Below the pieces are notes generated by a model that had not been told where the DNA came from, made no database searches, and saw nothing but the letters and a program-made list of their open reading frames with translations. The translations under genes and the position numbers were made by a program. Below, piece after piece: positions 12,191 to 25,425 of a stretch of 64,000 nt of DNA; positions within the stretch are counted from its first letter, which is position 1, and every line of letters begins with the position of its first letter. Source of the DNA: Usnea hakonensis. Taxonomy: Eukaryota > Ascomycota > Lecanoromycetes > Lecanorales > Parmeliaceae. The stretch is from assembly GCA_013423325.1 (NCBI GenBank), contig BLJB01000018.1, positions 1 through 64,000 on the forward strand, given 5' to 3'.

Positions 12191-12600
12191 CTAAATGTTA
12201 GTTAAAGCATCTTGCTCCGCAACGGTTAGGGTCACCTTTAGTAGGCCCTTGCCCGGAGGAAGCATGGCAACAAAACAGTCATGGATAGTATAAAGCTTAC
12301 TTATACCGAAACACTTGAGCTGATCATAGAGTAATGCAATAGTACTGGCGTCAAGACTATGCACAATATTAGGCAAGCAAATGGGTAGCATTACGCTGTT
12401 ATACTAGATCATATCTCTCTCCTCTTCTATTAGGTGCAGGCAGCCTTATTATGAAGAGGCTATTAACAAAGTTAAATGGTCTAACCTTTACGGTCTTAGA
12501 GTTAAGATAGCTCTCACTATGTATAGGGCTACCCGGGTGTTGCCATGCTCCGCAAGCAACATAATGACTAAATGCTGCTAGGTTGAGATGTTTATATGTA
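12191..12600 (-). pseudogene. second RNA polymerase fragment (C-terminal region)
   Basis: A separate, diverged piece of the same plasmid-type RNA polymerase family. One block (about 12540-12420) reads ESYLNSKTVKVRPFNFVN, resembling the segment just before motif C. The next (12391-12260) reads LPNIVHSLDASTIALLYDQL then KLYTIHDCFVA, the conserved motif C context with catalytic Asp. Immediately after HDCFVA the frame runs into a GCTTCCTCCGGGCAAGGG word, and a second word (TTGCGGAGCAAG) interrupts the tail. No N-terminal part is nearby. It differs in sequence from the copy at 3440-5537, so it reflects a different plasmid or an old duplication. Confidence 0.75.
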
Positions 12601-14090
12601 ATCATTTATCTTGTTGAGGGGATGCTCTGCATGATGCTCCGCTAGTAGTTAGCAAGCAACCATGCTTCCTCCGGATTCGGGCAAGCAACTATAGTAAGCA
12701 TACTTATGTGCAGGTATCCATTACAAGAAGCATCCAGACGTATAGTTGCAAAGCAAGGGCTGTTTCTTGCATAGCATAATGAAGCAAATCTTGAGTCATC
12801 CTTGTTAGCAGGTTCTTCTATGCAATGCTACACTAGGCTTAGAATGCTACCCAAGGAAAGTTAATTAGCTTCAATCTATTGCATGACCCCCTTGCTTACC
12901 GGAGGTCCGCGTTGCTTGCTAACTACTAGCGGGAGGGATGCTCCGCCCGTGGGTTGAATGAAACGAAGTTTGGAGGGCTCAGGGCTCAGCATCACAAGTA
13001 TGTGGGCTATTTTAAAAAAGATATCTAGCCCTCTTCCTCCCTTCTTTAAGGATAAGCAAGAACCTAAGGATATCTATATTCTTCTAGGCTGTCTATACCT
13101 CGTGCCCCCCTCTTGCTTGGATGCTGTTGCTTTGCGAAGCAAGCAACTTCGTTCGCGAGGGTACCCTCTTGCGTAGCAAAAGCAAGGGAGTGCTGAAACA
13201 TAAAATGTCGAAGAGGATATCTACTTGCATAATGAAGCACCATTCGTCGAGGTTCCCTTGCATTGCAAAACATCATAAAAGCAACCTAGGGTATCTATAC
13301 TATCCAAGGCTATCTATACCTAAGGCCGTAAAGGTTAGTTATACCCATTGCTGATGCTGATGCGGATGCTGATGTTTCCTCGGTATTATGCAAGAAAGGA
13401 GTAGCCCTCTTGTTTTTATTGCACTTGCTTATCGAAGATATGCATCCCATAGAATATATATATATAATCTACACATCTGATGTGTGGGGGCCCTTTACTC
13501 CGCTTAGCATTACCTAACTACTGTACTACTATACTTGCTCTGCTACCCCTCCCCAGCATCTTATGAAGGGTTAAGCAAGAAGATACACATACGTAGTTGC
13601 TTGCGAAGCAGAGGGATGCTGATTGCATATCTTCGATAAGCAACTACTTGTGGAACATCGCATCCAGAGCAACAGCATCCCCTTATTTGTGTTGGCGGAG
13701 CCAAGCAAGAATGAAATCTCCAATCTCCGTTATCTATAGGATGATAGCCGGCTGAGAGGGTTAAAGAATGCTTAGCCAAATGCAAGTGAAGAGTTGATTA
13801 GCAGCTTGTGTCGCGGAGCGACAGAGCAAGAGACCTTATATATAGAATGTTGTATTAGATATCTATATCTCTCAGCAATGCTGCCTGTAAAGATCAAGAT
13901 AAGATTAAAACAAGAATAATGCATGATAGCTCTTGCCTAATGAAGGGCCTAATGACACACAAGAATAGTAATGAGGACATTAAGTGAAAAATGGGAGGGA
14001 GGGTCGTAGCTTGTGCTTTTCCTCCTCCGTAGTTCGCAAAGCATAAGAAGCTACAGCATAGCAAGTGAGAGGTGCAAGGTTCCCTTGCGA

Positions 14091-14126
14091 CCTATGTTGG
14101 GATGATGACATTTAACTTGATGATAT
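14091..14126 (+). repeat. dispersed GATGATGA element
   Basis: CCTATGTTGGGATGATGA then CATTTAACTTGATGATATC. Upstream flank GCAAGTGAGAGGTGCAAGG resembles the flank of the copy at 10627. Confidence 0.75.
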
Positions 14127-17019
14127 CCCCTAGCATCAAATAAATAGGTGTAGTTTGCGTTGCGCAGCAATAATCAAGTATAATAGCTATATATCTTATA
14201 TGAGCCTTACATACATTTACGATACCCCCCCTGTGACCCTGGTCACTATGATGTATATGAGCCTTACATACATTTACTATACCCCCCCCCTGTGCCCCCG
14301 GAGACTATGATATATAATCTAGGATAGCTTAGGCCATGATGTATATAACATTAGTGTTGCTTGCTTCCTCCGTGCAGAGCAGCATTAGTATTATACCATA
14401 TAGTGATATAGGATAGTTATATTATAGTTGCTTGCTGTACCCATGCTTCCTCCCCTGTGCCCCGATGGGCAAGCAAAGGGCTAAGAGCTATGATTTGCGG
14501 AGCAAGAGCTATAATAGTTGCTTGCACGGAGGAAGCATCGCAATGGTTAATATATATAGTTGCGGAGCAACATATCATCGGTATGTTATATATGTAGCTG
14601 CGCAAGTAATGTTATAGTTGCGGAGGGCTATATATCATCGGTCTTAGCTATATATATCCTTATCCTTGTTGCTTCCTCCCCCCGATGGGCAACAGCCAAT
14701 GTATGCTTGGTTTGCGTATGGTACATTCAGCAACCTATAGTATAAGTATAAGATATAACGGCTATATATATTTAGTAGAAATTAACCTTGGATGCTCCGC
14801 AAGGCTATAATATAAGTTGCGGAGGGCTAGTAAGTATATATCTATTTAGTTGCGATGTACCATCAGCAAGAGGTTATTCTTGAATGCTGATAGCTGCGCG
14901 GATTGCAAAGCAAGTACCCTCACCTCCGGTAAGCAACCCTATCTTCAACACCTATAAGGTGTGGTAAGCATATGTATCTTTAGTGTATATGTACCCTTGG
15001 TTATAGCTATCATATATAGAATTTATAGTGCGATGTTGCGTAGCATCCCAAGCAACATATAAATTTTGCTACGCAGTATATAGTAACGTTGATGCTATGC
15101 AAAGCAAGGGCTTGCGTAACACCCCCCCCCCTTCTAGTTGAAACCCGCACAGACGCGAGTATGCTATACCGTACTTAGCCGAGACTACTGTACAGCTATT
15201 GCTTCGCAACTACTATAAGACGGCTCTGCTGTCCATAAGGGTACTGCTTACCCCCGAGGAAGGTATGCAAGGCTACACACGCATGTGTGTTTCTGCGTTG
15301 CTTGCCCCTATGGGAGAAGGTATGCAATGCTCCACACCTCCGGTGATGGTCCCCTTACACGGAGTGTCGCGTAGCAAAAGCAAGGGCTATAAATTAAAGC
15401 CGCTATGTATATATGATGATTATCGCTCCGCTGTGTTGCTTACTGCGATGCTGAGGGTGATGCTGATTGCTACGCTGTGTTTCACAAGCAACCTCGCAAG
15501 CAAGAAGATATGCAACACAAGCAAGGCTTCTATAAGATACTAATGTACTATTATACATTGGCTGTTGCCCATCGGGGGGAGGAAGCAACAAGGATAAGAT
15601 AAGATAACCATGCGTTGCGTAGCTATAACCATCTCTACAGATTATACTACTATACCTATGCTATAATACTATACTGCGAGGCAAGAGGCAAAATTGGCTA
15701 TATATATTTAATTCTATAAGATAAGATACTATACTTAACCATGCTGTTGATTTGCGAAGCAAGGGCCTACTATAACCTATATACATAAGATAAGATACTA
15801 TACTGCGTAGCTACTTGCTCTGGTTGCGGGAGGGAACCAGAGCATCCCAAGCAAACACATATGCTATGTGTGGGCTGCGTAGCAAAATTTATATATTGCG
15901 ATGCTCCCTCTACACGGAGTGTCATGATACTTCGTATCAAGAAGCAAATAAATTCTATATAGCCGGCCCAACCTATATGATGCTGGGGTTGCTTGATGCT
16001 CCACACGAAGCGATGTCTGTTGGATCACGGCCCTATAGTTGATTATTACATTACCTTCGCATATCACATTAACTAAATGTAGTATGGATTGCTAATTAGG
16101 CAAATCATAAGGGAGCTTACCTTAGTGCGGCTATAAAGCATTCCGAAGGTAAGCTCATAGCTATGTCACCTTACCTTAGGGTGGTATAGTATAGTTATAT
16201 CCTAGTATAGCTATACAATACTGTACTAGTATCTTATGTGGTATAGTATAGTATAGTAGTAGGGTTATAGTTGTTGCTGTTGCTTGGGATGCTCTGGTTC
16301 CCTCCCGCAACCAGAGCAAGTACCCTTCCTCCGGGCAAGTAGTAGGGTTATAGTTGTATAGAAATATATATATATATATATTTTTGCTGCGCAGTTGTAC
16401 TAGTGGAGCAAATCCAGACATCGCTTCGCGAAGCTAAGGTATTAAGCAGATGGCCTGTTGCTTTGCAACTAGTAGGTGAGGGTACCCTCTTGCTTTGCAG
16501 ACCTCCTTGCGCAGCATCAAGCAAGGTACATCGCAAAGAGCAAGGGCTATGGCTAAAATGGGATTCGTCTACTTGCCATGTGCCTCTTGCTTGGTATACC
16601 AAAGCATGGGAGCATCGAAGCCAATTCTATACTATACTTATCTAACCCCGTAGAGCTATATACAACTTCTAGTATAATATAACCCTTCACAACACTAATA
16701 TACTACTGTAAGCCAAATATCATAGCAACTTCGGCCCTTGCGAAGCAGAGGAAGACAAGTAGGCCATGACTTGCTCCGTAAACTGCAGACGGGAGATATT
16801 GTATAAGTAGCCCTAACTACGTTGAGCATCAAGGATACATCGACTGTGATGCTTCCTCCGGATTCGGGCACGTGGATAAGATAAGCCCTTGGTTGCTCAT
16901 GCTCCGGTTGCGTAGCATCCCATAGCATCTATAATATAAGATACTCTTGCTTGGTTGCTCATGCTCTGGTTGCGTAGCATCCCAAGCAAGGAGTATAGCA
17001 TCCCCTAGCATCTATAAGA

Positions 17020-17160
17020 TACATATGTTGCTTGCGGATACTCCGTTCAGCAGAGCATCCCTAATGAATGAACTATACTGCTTTGCGGAGCAATGCGATA
17101 CTACGTATCCCAGATATATTATATTTGCTTGCTTCTTGGCTGCAGTGTCGCTCCTTGGAT
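17020..17160. repeat. segmental duplication, copy 1 (pair at 25166-25290)
   Basis: Shares GCATCTATAAGATACATATG, GCATCCCTAATGAATG, AATGCGATACTACGTAT and CAGATATATTATA with 25166-25290 and, more weakly, with 22020-22110. The copies differ mainly by which hairpin words are inserted between the shared blocks. Confidence 0.7.
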
Positions 17161-17332
17161 GCATGGGTTGCTCTGTTGCTTGCTTACTGCGATGCTCTGG
17201 TTCCCTCCCGCAAGCAAGTAGGTATGCATGGCATCCCTCCCGCAACCCCAAGCAAAGAGGCCATGTCACAAGCAAGAAGGCCATGAGGGTACTTGCTGAT
17301 GGTGATGCGAGGTTCCTTGTTGTAGCTACGCA

Positions 17333-17368
17333 CCTATGTTGGGATGATGATATTTAACATGATGATAT
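17333..17368 (+). repeat. dispersed GATGATGA element
   Basis: CCTATGTTGGGATGATGA then TATTTAACATGATGATAT. Preceded by GAGGTTCCTTGTTGTAGC as at 22215. Confidence 0.75.
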
Positions 17369-17904
17369 ATCCCTGCATCAAATAAATCTGATGTCTTATT
17401 AGTATAATAGCTATATATCTTATATGCGATGCTGAGCCTTACACAACGCAAGCAAGCCAAGGTTACTGCGTAGCAAAATTTATATATATATAAATTCTAT
17501 ATATTAGTTATACCATATACCATATACTTATAGGATGGGTAGTTTAGGTTACTTTTGCTTCTTGATACGAAGTATCATGACACTCCGTGTGAAGGGCCTA
17601 CGGGATACATACATACATTAACTATACCCCTAGGTCACTAGGTCACTATGATGTATATAATCTAGGATAGCTTAGGCCATGTTTTGCGGAGGGCTATAAC
17701 ACAACACATTAGGCTGTGTTGATTTGATTTGCGGAGCAATGAGTGGCTATAATAAGATAATCATGAGGCCATAGGGTCTCTCTGTTCACTGGAATCTCCC
17801 ATTTAGACCTTCGGTATCTTATTAGTTGCTCCGCAAGCCATTATACGATATGCGGAACTACAGCATTTGGACTACTAATTGCATTATGGTGTCTGGTAAG
17901 ACAA

Positions 17905-17971
17905 GGTAAGGTAGCCAGTAGCCGTAGCATATTACTAGTAACGGCCTACATGAGTATGGTTATGCTACTAG
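17905..17971. repeat. segmental duplication, copy 2 (pair at 8237-8305)
   Basis: Contains GGTAAGGTAGCCAGTAGCCG and ATGAGTATGGTTATGCTA, as in the copy at 8237-8305. Confidence 0.7.
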
Positions 17972-20573
17972 TTGCTTCGCAACTCAAATAAGATACAAGG
18001 TATATAGCATAGTAGGTAGGATTGGTATGCTGAAACTTCGTTCCGCAATGCATAGTATGTAGGGTTGCTGATGCTCTGTTGCTTTTGCTGCGCGACACCG
18101 GAGGTGTGGAGTATAGCATCCCTCATGCTGATGGTACACCGCAAGCAACGCATAATAACAGATCATAGTGCATACTTCTGATTTCTTGCCTAATGGAGCA
18201 TTACCCCCTGGTTACTATGATGATTCTTGCGAGGGTACCCCCATGTTGCTTGGGAAACTTCGTGTTGTTGCTCTGCAACCCACGCGCAGCCATCCCATGC
18301 AACTACGTATCAAGAAGCAGAGCAACAGTAGTACAGTGATGCTCCGCAAGCAGGTGTTAAACAGTGATACTTGCGTAGGGCTGTTAAACCGGGATGATCA
18401 ACTCTCCTATTGCAACATATAAGTGTTACATTAGTGTTGCTTGGGATGCGGAGGGCCTACGTTAGGCAAAATATGTATCAACACTATGGTGTGTTGCGGA
18501 GCAGGGGGGGTTGTTATCTTACCTAGTAGAGTACAGTATCTTATCTTCGACTTGAACAGTAGGCCCTTCACACGGAGCTTGTGTCGCTCCTTGGATGCAG
18601 TGTATGGGATGCTCCGCATCCCAAGCAAAAGACAGTAGTATATAGGTATAGTATAGCAGAGTATAGTATCTTATCTTATATGATGCAACGCTCTCCTTCT
18701 ATATCATTAAAGTATATTAGTGTTGCATATGCATCGTCTCATGGCCTACTTGCGTTGTGTCGCTCCATGGGATGCTGAGCTACGCAAGGAGTATCGCATC
18801 ACCCAAGACAATCAGCATCCAGGATATCAGCCTTAGCCATGAAGATAGCTTTAGCTAAATTCTATTTGCGAAGCATCCCTACTAAGGCCGCTATACCGCT
18901 GATAAATAGAAAGTCCACACTTGCGATGGTCCCCAAGGGCCTACGATGTGTTTTGCTTGCTCATGCGAGGGTGATGCTCCGCAACCTCCGCAAGGAGGTA
19001 TGCAATGCAACAGCTAGGCAGTCTAGCCCTCGAATATGTCTGTTTTGCTTTGCAAGGGTCATCAGCTATGCAGTCTACAACAACTAGAGAAGGCCAGAAG
19101 ACAATAGCTAAGAGCTTATTTAAGGCTCTATTAGGTAGCCCGAATCCGGAGGAAGCATCAGGTTCGGACTAAATATACATAAGTCTAAAACTGAATCGGT
19201 GGTTGCTGCGCAAGTGATACCTTCAATATAAACAAAGGAGTTGCGGGAGGGATGCTGCGCAACAGAGCAAGAGAACATAGTACATCTAGATGATATGGTT
19301 TTAGTAACTTGCCATGTGCCTCTTGCTTGGTATACCAAAGCATGGGAGCAACAACAACAAAGTATCCTCTGTGTTGCGTAGCACTGTGAAGAGCTAGGTG
19401 TGGATTATAAAGAAGCCGGATGCTTCGCAAGGACTAGTCTTAAACAGGCTAATTAAAGGGAGATTAGCTTCACTTATGTCTCCATTGCAGTAGCTTCCGC
19501 GGTAACTAGCTATGCCAGGATTTCGATTAGTTGCTTGCTTCTTGTCTTGCTGATGGTCCGGAGCATATGCAGAAGAAGCGATACTACGTATCCCATCATC
19601 AAGGGTAAGGGTACCCATGCTTCCTCCGGGCAAGCAAATAAAAGATGTATGGGCTAATCAGGGATATCTAGCCCTCCATAATAATGTAGCTCTTATACAG
19701 AAGCTATCATATATAAGTGTACATCATGTACAAAGGTACTACATGATACCTGTAAACAAGGCTATACTGACTGTGGGTATATTTATATGGGTTGCTTTTG
19801 GTTGCTCCACAACCCCCCTTCTTGTAGTAGAGCTTCGCATCAGTACATATGTATCCCCTTGTAGTAGTAGTAGCTTCGGCATCTTGCTTTTGTATTATGA
19901 TTTGCATTCTCCCACAGGGGCATATAAATAATCAATCAACCCTTATTAATTAGCACTCGATCTCGCTTACCCTGTGCCTTGATGAACAACTTAGGTTATG
20001 CATACATTATCATGTACTATTAATCAGTGTTGCTTGCGGAGCATCACACTACTACAACTGCTACTACGCTGCGATAGCTACGACTACTTAGTTTAATACT
20101 TATGGAGCATCCAGTTGCTTGGCTCCTTGCGAAGCAACAACACATGGCTAATCATTTGGCTAATGACCCTTATACTACTTAAACTACTTAAACTACTACT
20201 AAGCATATCACTACTACACCGAGGACTAATACTACGAGAACTCCGACTTGCTTCGCAACTAATACAACTCCTATATGTTGCACAATGGAGCATCACTACT
20301 ACTACTACTACTACTACTACTTGCCCGGAGGAAGGGTACTTGCTCTGGTTGCGGGAGGGAACCAGAGCATCCCAAGCAACAGCAACAACTACTAGGGGGA
20401 GGGCACAAACCGAAGGCACAGGGGGATACATCATATATGTACTACTTACACTTATATAAGCATGGACTATAAGATATATTACTATATGATAACCATGTAG
20501 TTGATGCTTTGGGAGACTACTTATAAGATATATAGTTATACTAATAAGACACCAGATTTATTTGATAACAGGA

Positions 20574-20606
20574 GATATCATCAAGTTAAATGTCATCATC
20601 CCAACA
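20574..20606 (-). repeat. dispersed GATGATGA element, inverted copy
   Basis: Minus-strand reading TGTTGGGATGATGACATTTA then ACTTGATGATAT. Confidence 0.72.
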
Positions 20607-21673
20607 AGGAACCTTGCATCTTTCACTTCTTGCTTTGCTTACCGAAGGTATGCAAGCAACCCTCATTATGCTTTTAGAGCTACAATATACATTATCTCAT
20701 GTATTATCCTTATTTCAGTTGCTTGCTTACCGTAGGTATGCATGGGTACCCCAGCAAGCAAGGAGCGACAACACATAAGTAAGCATGCTACTCATGATGC
20801 TTTATGTTGCTTAGGGACGCTCCTTGATACGTAGTTGCGATGCTGAGCCTTACTTGCTTGATGCTGAGGGTGTTGCTGCGCAAGGTACGACCCTCCTTGC
20901 AAAGCAAAAGAAGGTATGCAAAACGCAAGCAACATGAGAGATGTAACCAAATAAGAAGAGCTATCCACTTGTATGGGTTCCCCAAGCAACTACTTTAGCT
21001 CTTATGATTTTATATAAAATACCTACTCCTATACCATATTTGGACTACCGTAACTATGTACTAAGCCCTTGCATTACTGCACAGAAGATTCCTAGTAGCA
21101 AAACAGTGGGTTGCTCCATTGTGCAATAGCTAGGGTAGCATATAGACGCTTACCCATTAACTCTCTTCTCCCATAGGGGCATTCCACACATATATGGTTA
21201 AATGTTACCTTGCATTATGATGTTCGGCCAGCATCACCCATACCGTAACTAGCTACCCTACAAGTAGGAGCTTATAGCTAGCGTAAAGTCATGCTTAAGT
21301 CCAATAGCTTACTAGGTGATGCTTCAAACTTCGTTTCGCAAAGCAAAACCACTATTATAGAAATATATATATATATATTGCGTTGCTGGGGGATGCGATA
21401 CTCCTTTTGCGTTGCTGTTGGAACATCGCAACTCCTAGCTTGCGGAGCATGAGGGAACCAGAGCATCCTGCTTGGGGACCAACACCGGAGGTGTGGAGCA
21501 TGAGCAATAATCATCATATATTTTTGCTTTGCAGCACTAGGCTGCTTTGATTGGCCCTTGCCTTATATATATGGCTTCTAGCCCTTGCTATGGTTTAGCC
21601 CTTGGGTATGCATGGGTTGCTTCGCAACTCCGTGTGGAGCATCCATCGTATGTCATCATAAGGGCTAGGGGCT

Positions 21674-21700
21674 CCCTATGTTGGCATGATGACGTATTAT
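21674..21700 (+). repeat. dispersed GATGATGA element, degenerate copy
   Basis: CCTATGTTGGCATGATGACG, with one change in the core. The trailing half is not conserved. Confidence 0.55.
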
Positions 21701-22102
21701 CTACTCATATATGGCTAAAGTGTGAGCATAATGGAGCATCGTAACCTAGTAAGCAGTGTTTCTCTTGCTGATGGTACCTCCGGTGAGCGTCTTGCTTCGC
21801 AGCAAAAGGAGGGCTCAGGGCTGCATCCCCTTGTTATATGTTGCGTAGCATCCCTAATGGTGCCTGAACCTTTGTTGCAACTAAGGTCTAGCTATCCCTA
21901 ACATAGTGTGGGAGCGGAGCTTCAGCCCTACTTGCTTGCCCGCTACCCTACTCTTGCCACGTAACGATAATCTCTTACATTTCGCCCCCTTGCCCATTGC
22001 CCGTTATACTCTACTTGCGCAGCAACACTAATGAATGGAACTATACTGGAAATCGATGCTACATGACGCTCAGCTACGCACCGCTACCCAGATATCTTCT
22101 AT

Positions 22103-22140
<38 letters not shown>

Positions 22141-22238
22141 CTAGGCTGTATACCTTGTTTTGCTTTTGAAGCATGGGGTACTTGCTTTGTAACCCGCAAG
22201 ATCTAGTGAGATGCGAGGTTCCTTGTTGTAGCTACGCA

Positions 22239-22275
22239 CCTATGTTGGGATGATGACAAATAACATGGCGTGATG
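22239..22275 (+). repeat. dispersed GATGATGA element
   Basis: CCTATGTTGGGATGATGA then CAAATAACATGGCGTGATG. Upstream GATCTAGTGAGATGCGAGG is shared with the copies at 7692 and 25393, so the unit is about 80 bases. Confidence 0.72.
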
Positions 22276-25165
22276 CCCTCTTATGAAAAATATATGTCTT
22301 ATTAGTATAATATACATGTATATATAGCTATGAAGGGTGCACAGTAATGCTTATATATACATAATCCTTGGCATAGCCAATGTATACTTCCTCGGGGGCG
22401 TATCCGAAGATATATCTAGGTGGCCCCTATGTTGCGAAGCAAGTGATACTTATATATGCATAATAAAAGTATAGTTGCGGAGCTACTTATAGGATAGATA
22501 TATATCTATGGGTGCACAGTAATGCTTATATATGTTGCGAAGCAAGAGATGGCTATAATATACTTCCTCGGGGGCGTAGCCGAAGATATCTATATAGGGT
22601 TGCGTAGCAACAGTAATACTTATCAACACATCATCTTATAGATATATATCTATAGGTGGCCCCTATGTTGCGAAGCAAGTGATACTTATATCTAGGTGTT
22701 TGCTTTGCTTGGGTTGCTTGCTGGCGAAGCATGCAGAGCATCCATCACCGGAGGTGTGGAGCAACAGTGATGCTTATATATATATTTAGTTGCTTGCGAA
22801 GCAGAGCAAGAGATAGTATACCTAGTAATAAATATGTTGCTTGCTCCCCCCTATGGAATGATACGTAGTATCGCGGAGCAACAGAGCAAGTAGTATCCCT
22901 GTGTTTAGCCCTAGCTTGATGCTGATTGCATGATGCTGATTGCTCTGGTTCCCTCCCGCGAGGGTGATGCTCCGCTTGCTCCGCAAAACGAAGTTTCCCA
23001 GCAAGGAGGTAAGCAACGCAAGGAGGTATGCATGGCAAGTAGTACACATGATGTATCCCCCTAGTAGTTGCAGAGCAACAACCACACCACAGAAATATAT
23101 ATTTATATATAGCCTTGCTTTGCAGGTGTTGAAGATAAGATAACCATGTAGGATACTACACCAGGTGTTGCTATATACTAATGTAACCTATATATATATT
23201 ACATATCATCACGTCATCTTGCCCCGCAACCAACACAGGGTCTTACCTCTCACTAGCTAAGGGGTAGCTAAGCTACCCATGCTAAACTCCTTGCGGAGGG
23301 CCATTAGTATAGTATCTTCTATTCTAGTAGGCTGTTGGTAGAATTAATGGTAGGCGGGGGTTCATATTACGATGTACATGCCTTACATATACTCACTGTA
23401 TTAGTTGCGGAGCAAGTAAGATGGAACTGATGGAGCCCTATAGCCTTTATTAGAAGCAGAGGGGAGATTATTATGGCTTGCCCGGAGGAAGCATGGGTAC
23501 CCTCATCTTCTTTTGCTTTGCTGGGAAACTTCGTTTGGCGGAGCCATCCCCTCGCGCAGCAACTCCGTGTGGACTAACTATAAAGGATTCTTACTGTTAT
23601 AATGCGGTGACCTCGCTATTGCATACCTTCTTGCTTGGACCGCTGAGCCCTGAGCCCTCCGCTGTGTTGCGGAGCAACGCGACTACGTATCATACTTCAT
23701 AAAAGACAGATCAGTGGTAATGCAGATATGCTTAACCTCGCTCATCCGCTCGGATATATAGTTAAGGGCCTGATATTTAGTTAAGGGCCAAGGGATAAAG
23801 GTTAATGGCTGATGCTGTTGGATATGGCCTATGTTGCTTGCTTCGCAAAGCAACAAGAAGCATGATCGCAAAAAGGGATAGCTATAGTCTAAATAGCTAG
23901 ACCTTAGCTATGCAGAGCAAGGGGGGGGGTACCTAATCGCCATGGGATGCGCAGCATCACCCAAGAAACTACTAGCCATGCTTTGCTTGGGGGTTGGCGA
24001 AGCCATCCATGCAAGCAAGGGCCTAGCACTATTAAGGTTAGATCAAACAAACGCAATCACCACGTAACTACTATCCCAAAGGGTTGCCTCGCAAGCCTAA
24101 ATGTCGGTGTTGCGGAGCATCAAGTAACACTCAACGGGGGGGAGGGGTTGATTGAACGTCAGCCAGGGCCAGGTGGTTAGTAAATAGTCTGTAGTTGCTC
24201 CACACCTCCGGTGTCGCAAAGCAAAACACCCATATACATATATGGGTAGTCTTTTGGATGGGAGGTTGTAGCACCAAAGGCAAGGGTTCTATAAACTCCA
24301 TATAACCAAGGGCTAGCTAATGCTACAGCAAGTCAGAAGCCCTAGACCTTACGGTTAGATGTATCATTAGGTTAGATGGCTAAACGTGCAGAGCTCATAT
24401 CTCGCAGTAAGGTAATCTTATAGTCGCCAGGATCCTAATCGCAAGGGGAGGGCCTACTATTATTAGATATCGCAACACGTACGGCTTGTATTACTATAGA
24501 CTCCCCATGCTTCATTCAACCCACCTCGAGTTGCTTGCTTCGCAAAGCAACAGGGGCAAGCCTAAGGATTACTATACTAATGTAGATTATCTATGAAAGT
24601 TAAAGGGTCAGGGGATAACAGGGCTTACTGTGTCAATCATTAGTCATCTACTCCTTTTAAGTTAAAGGGCCAGGGGGGGGGGTGCCCTCCTCGACTAACA
24701 GGCTATTCGCCACTAGCTGAGGCTCCGCCACATAAACCAAGGAGTTGCGGGAGGGAACCAGAGCAAGATTACATCTTACTAAGGCTAGGCTTTACTTGTT
24801 CCCATGCTTCCTCCGGGCAAGAGGCACATGGCAACTACAAAAGCAATTGTCTGCTGAACGTAGTCCGCAAGGCCTATCTTTAGTTTATCAGTTCTTGCTG
24901 AGGGTACCCTCGCAACTCAAGGGTGATGCCATGCTTCGCAAGCAACTAAGCTAGAGGATCGGAATGTATCCTCGGGGGTGTAATGACCCATGCTTCGCGT
25001 CATGCTTCGCAAGGAGCGTCACGTAGTATCCCTAAACGTTGGTGTAAGCTAGACACCTCACTTGCTCCGGACGCGATGCTCCGCAACGCTAGTAGTATCA
25101 TGAGGAGCAAGAGGATAAGATAAGCCCTTGGGTACCCCCGAGGATGCATATCTTCACCAAGGATA

Positions 25166-25290
25166 AGCAAGCATCTATAAGATACATATGTTGCGGAGCA
25201 TCCCTAATGAATGCTGCGTATCGATACTACTTTTGCTTTGCAATGCGATACTACGTATTCCAGATATATTATAGCCCTAGCTCCTTGGCT
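25166..25290. repeat. segmental duplication, copy 2 (pair at 17020-17160)
   Basis: See the copy at 17020-17160. Here TTGCGGAGCATCCC replaces the longer word string of the first copy. Confidence 0.7.
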
Positions 25291-25392
25291 GCTGATACTT
25301 CTTGCTCCGCGGACCTCCGGTAAGCAATAAGGCCATGAGGGTACTAGCTTTGTAATCCGCAAGGTCTAGTGAGATGCGAGGTTCGCTTGCGA

Positions 25393-25425
25393 CCTATGTT
25401 GGGATGATGACATTTAACTTGATGA
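25393..25425 (+). repeat. dispersed GATGATGA element
   Basis: CCTATGTTGGGATGATGA then CATTTAACTTGATGAG, preceded by TCTAGTGAGATGCGAGGTTC. Confidence 0.72.

Noticed and set aside
13435..13480. AT-rich palindromes as replication origin or promoter
   Set aside because: Such AT palindromes recur dozens of times, and nothing specific marks this one; no consensus promoter could be supported.
19617..19931. Plus-strand 104-codon ORF (VNKAILTVGIFIWVAFG) as a membrane protein
   Set aside because: It begins in a repeat word, has no recognisable family, lies on the strand with no other gene, and includes CTA-type repeats.
20093..20459. ORFs of about 114 codons rich in Val or Leu
   Set aside because: Produced by the (CTA)n microsatellite and hairpin words.
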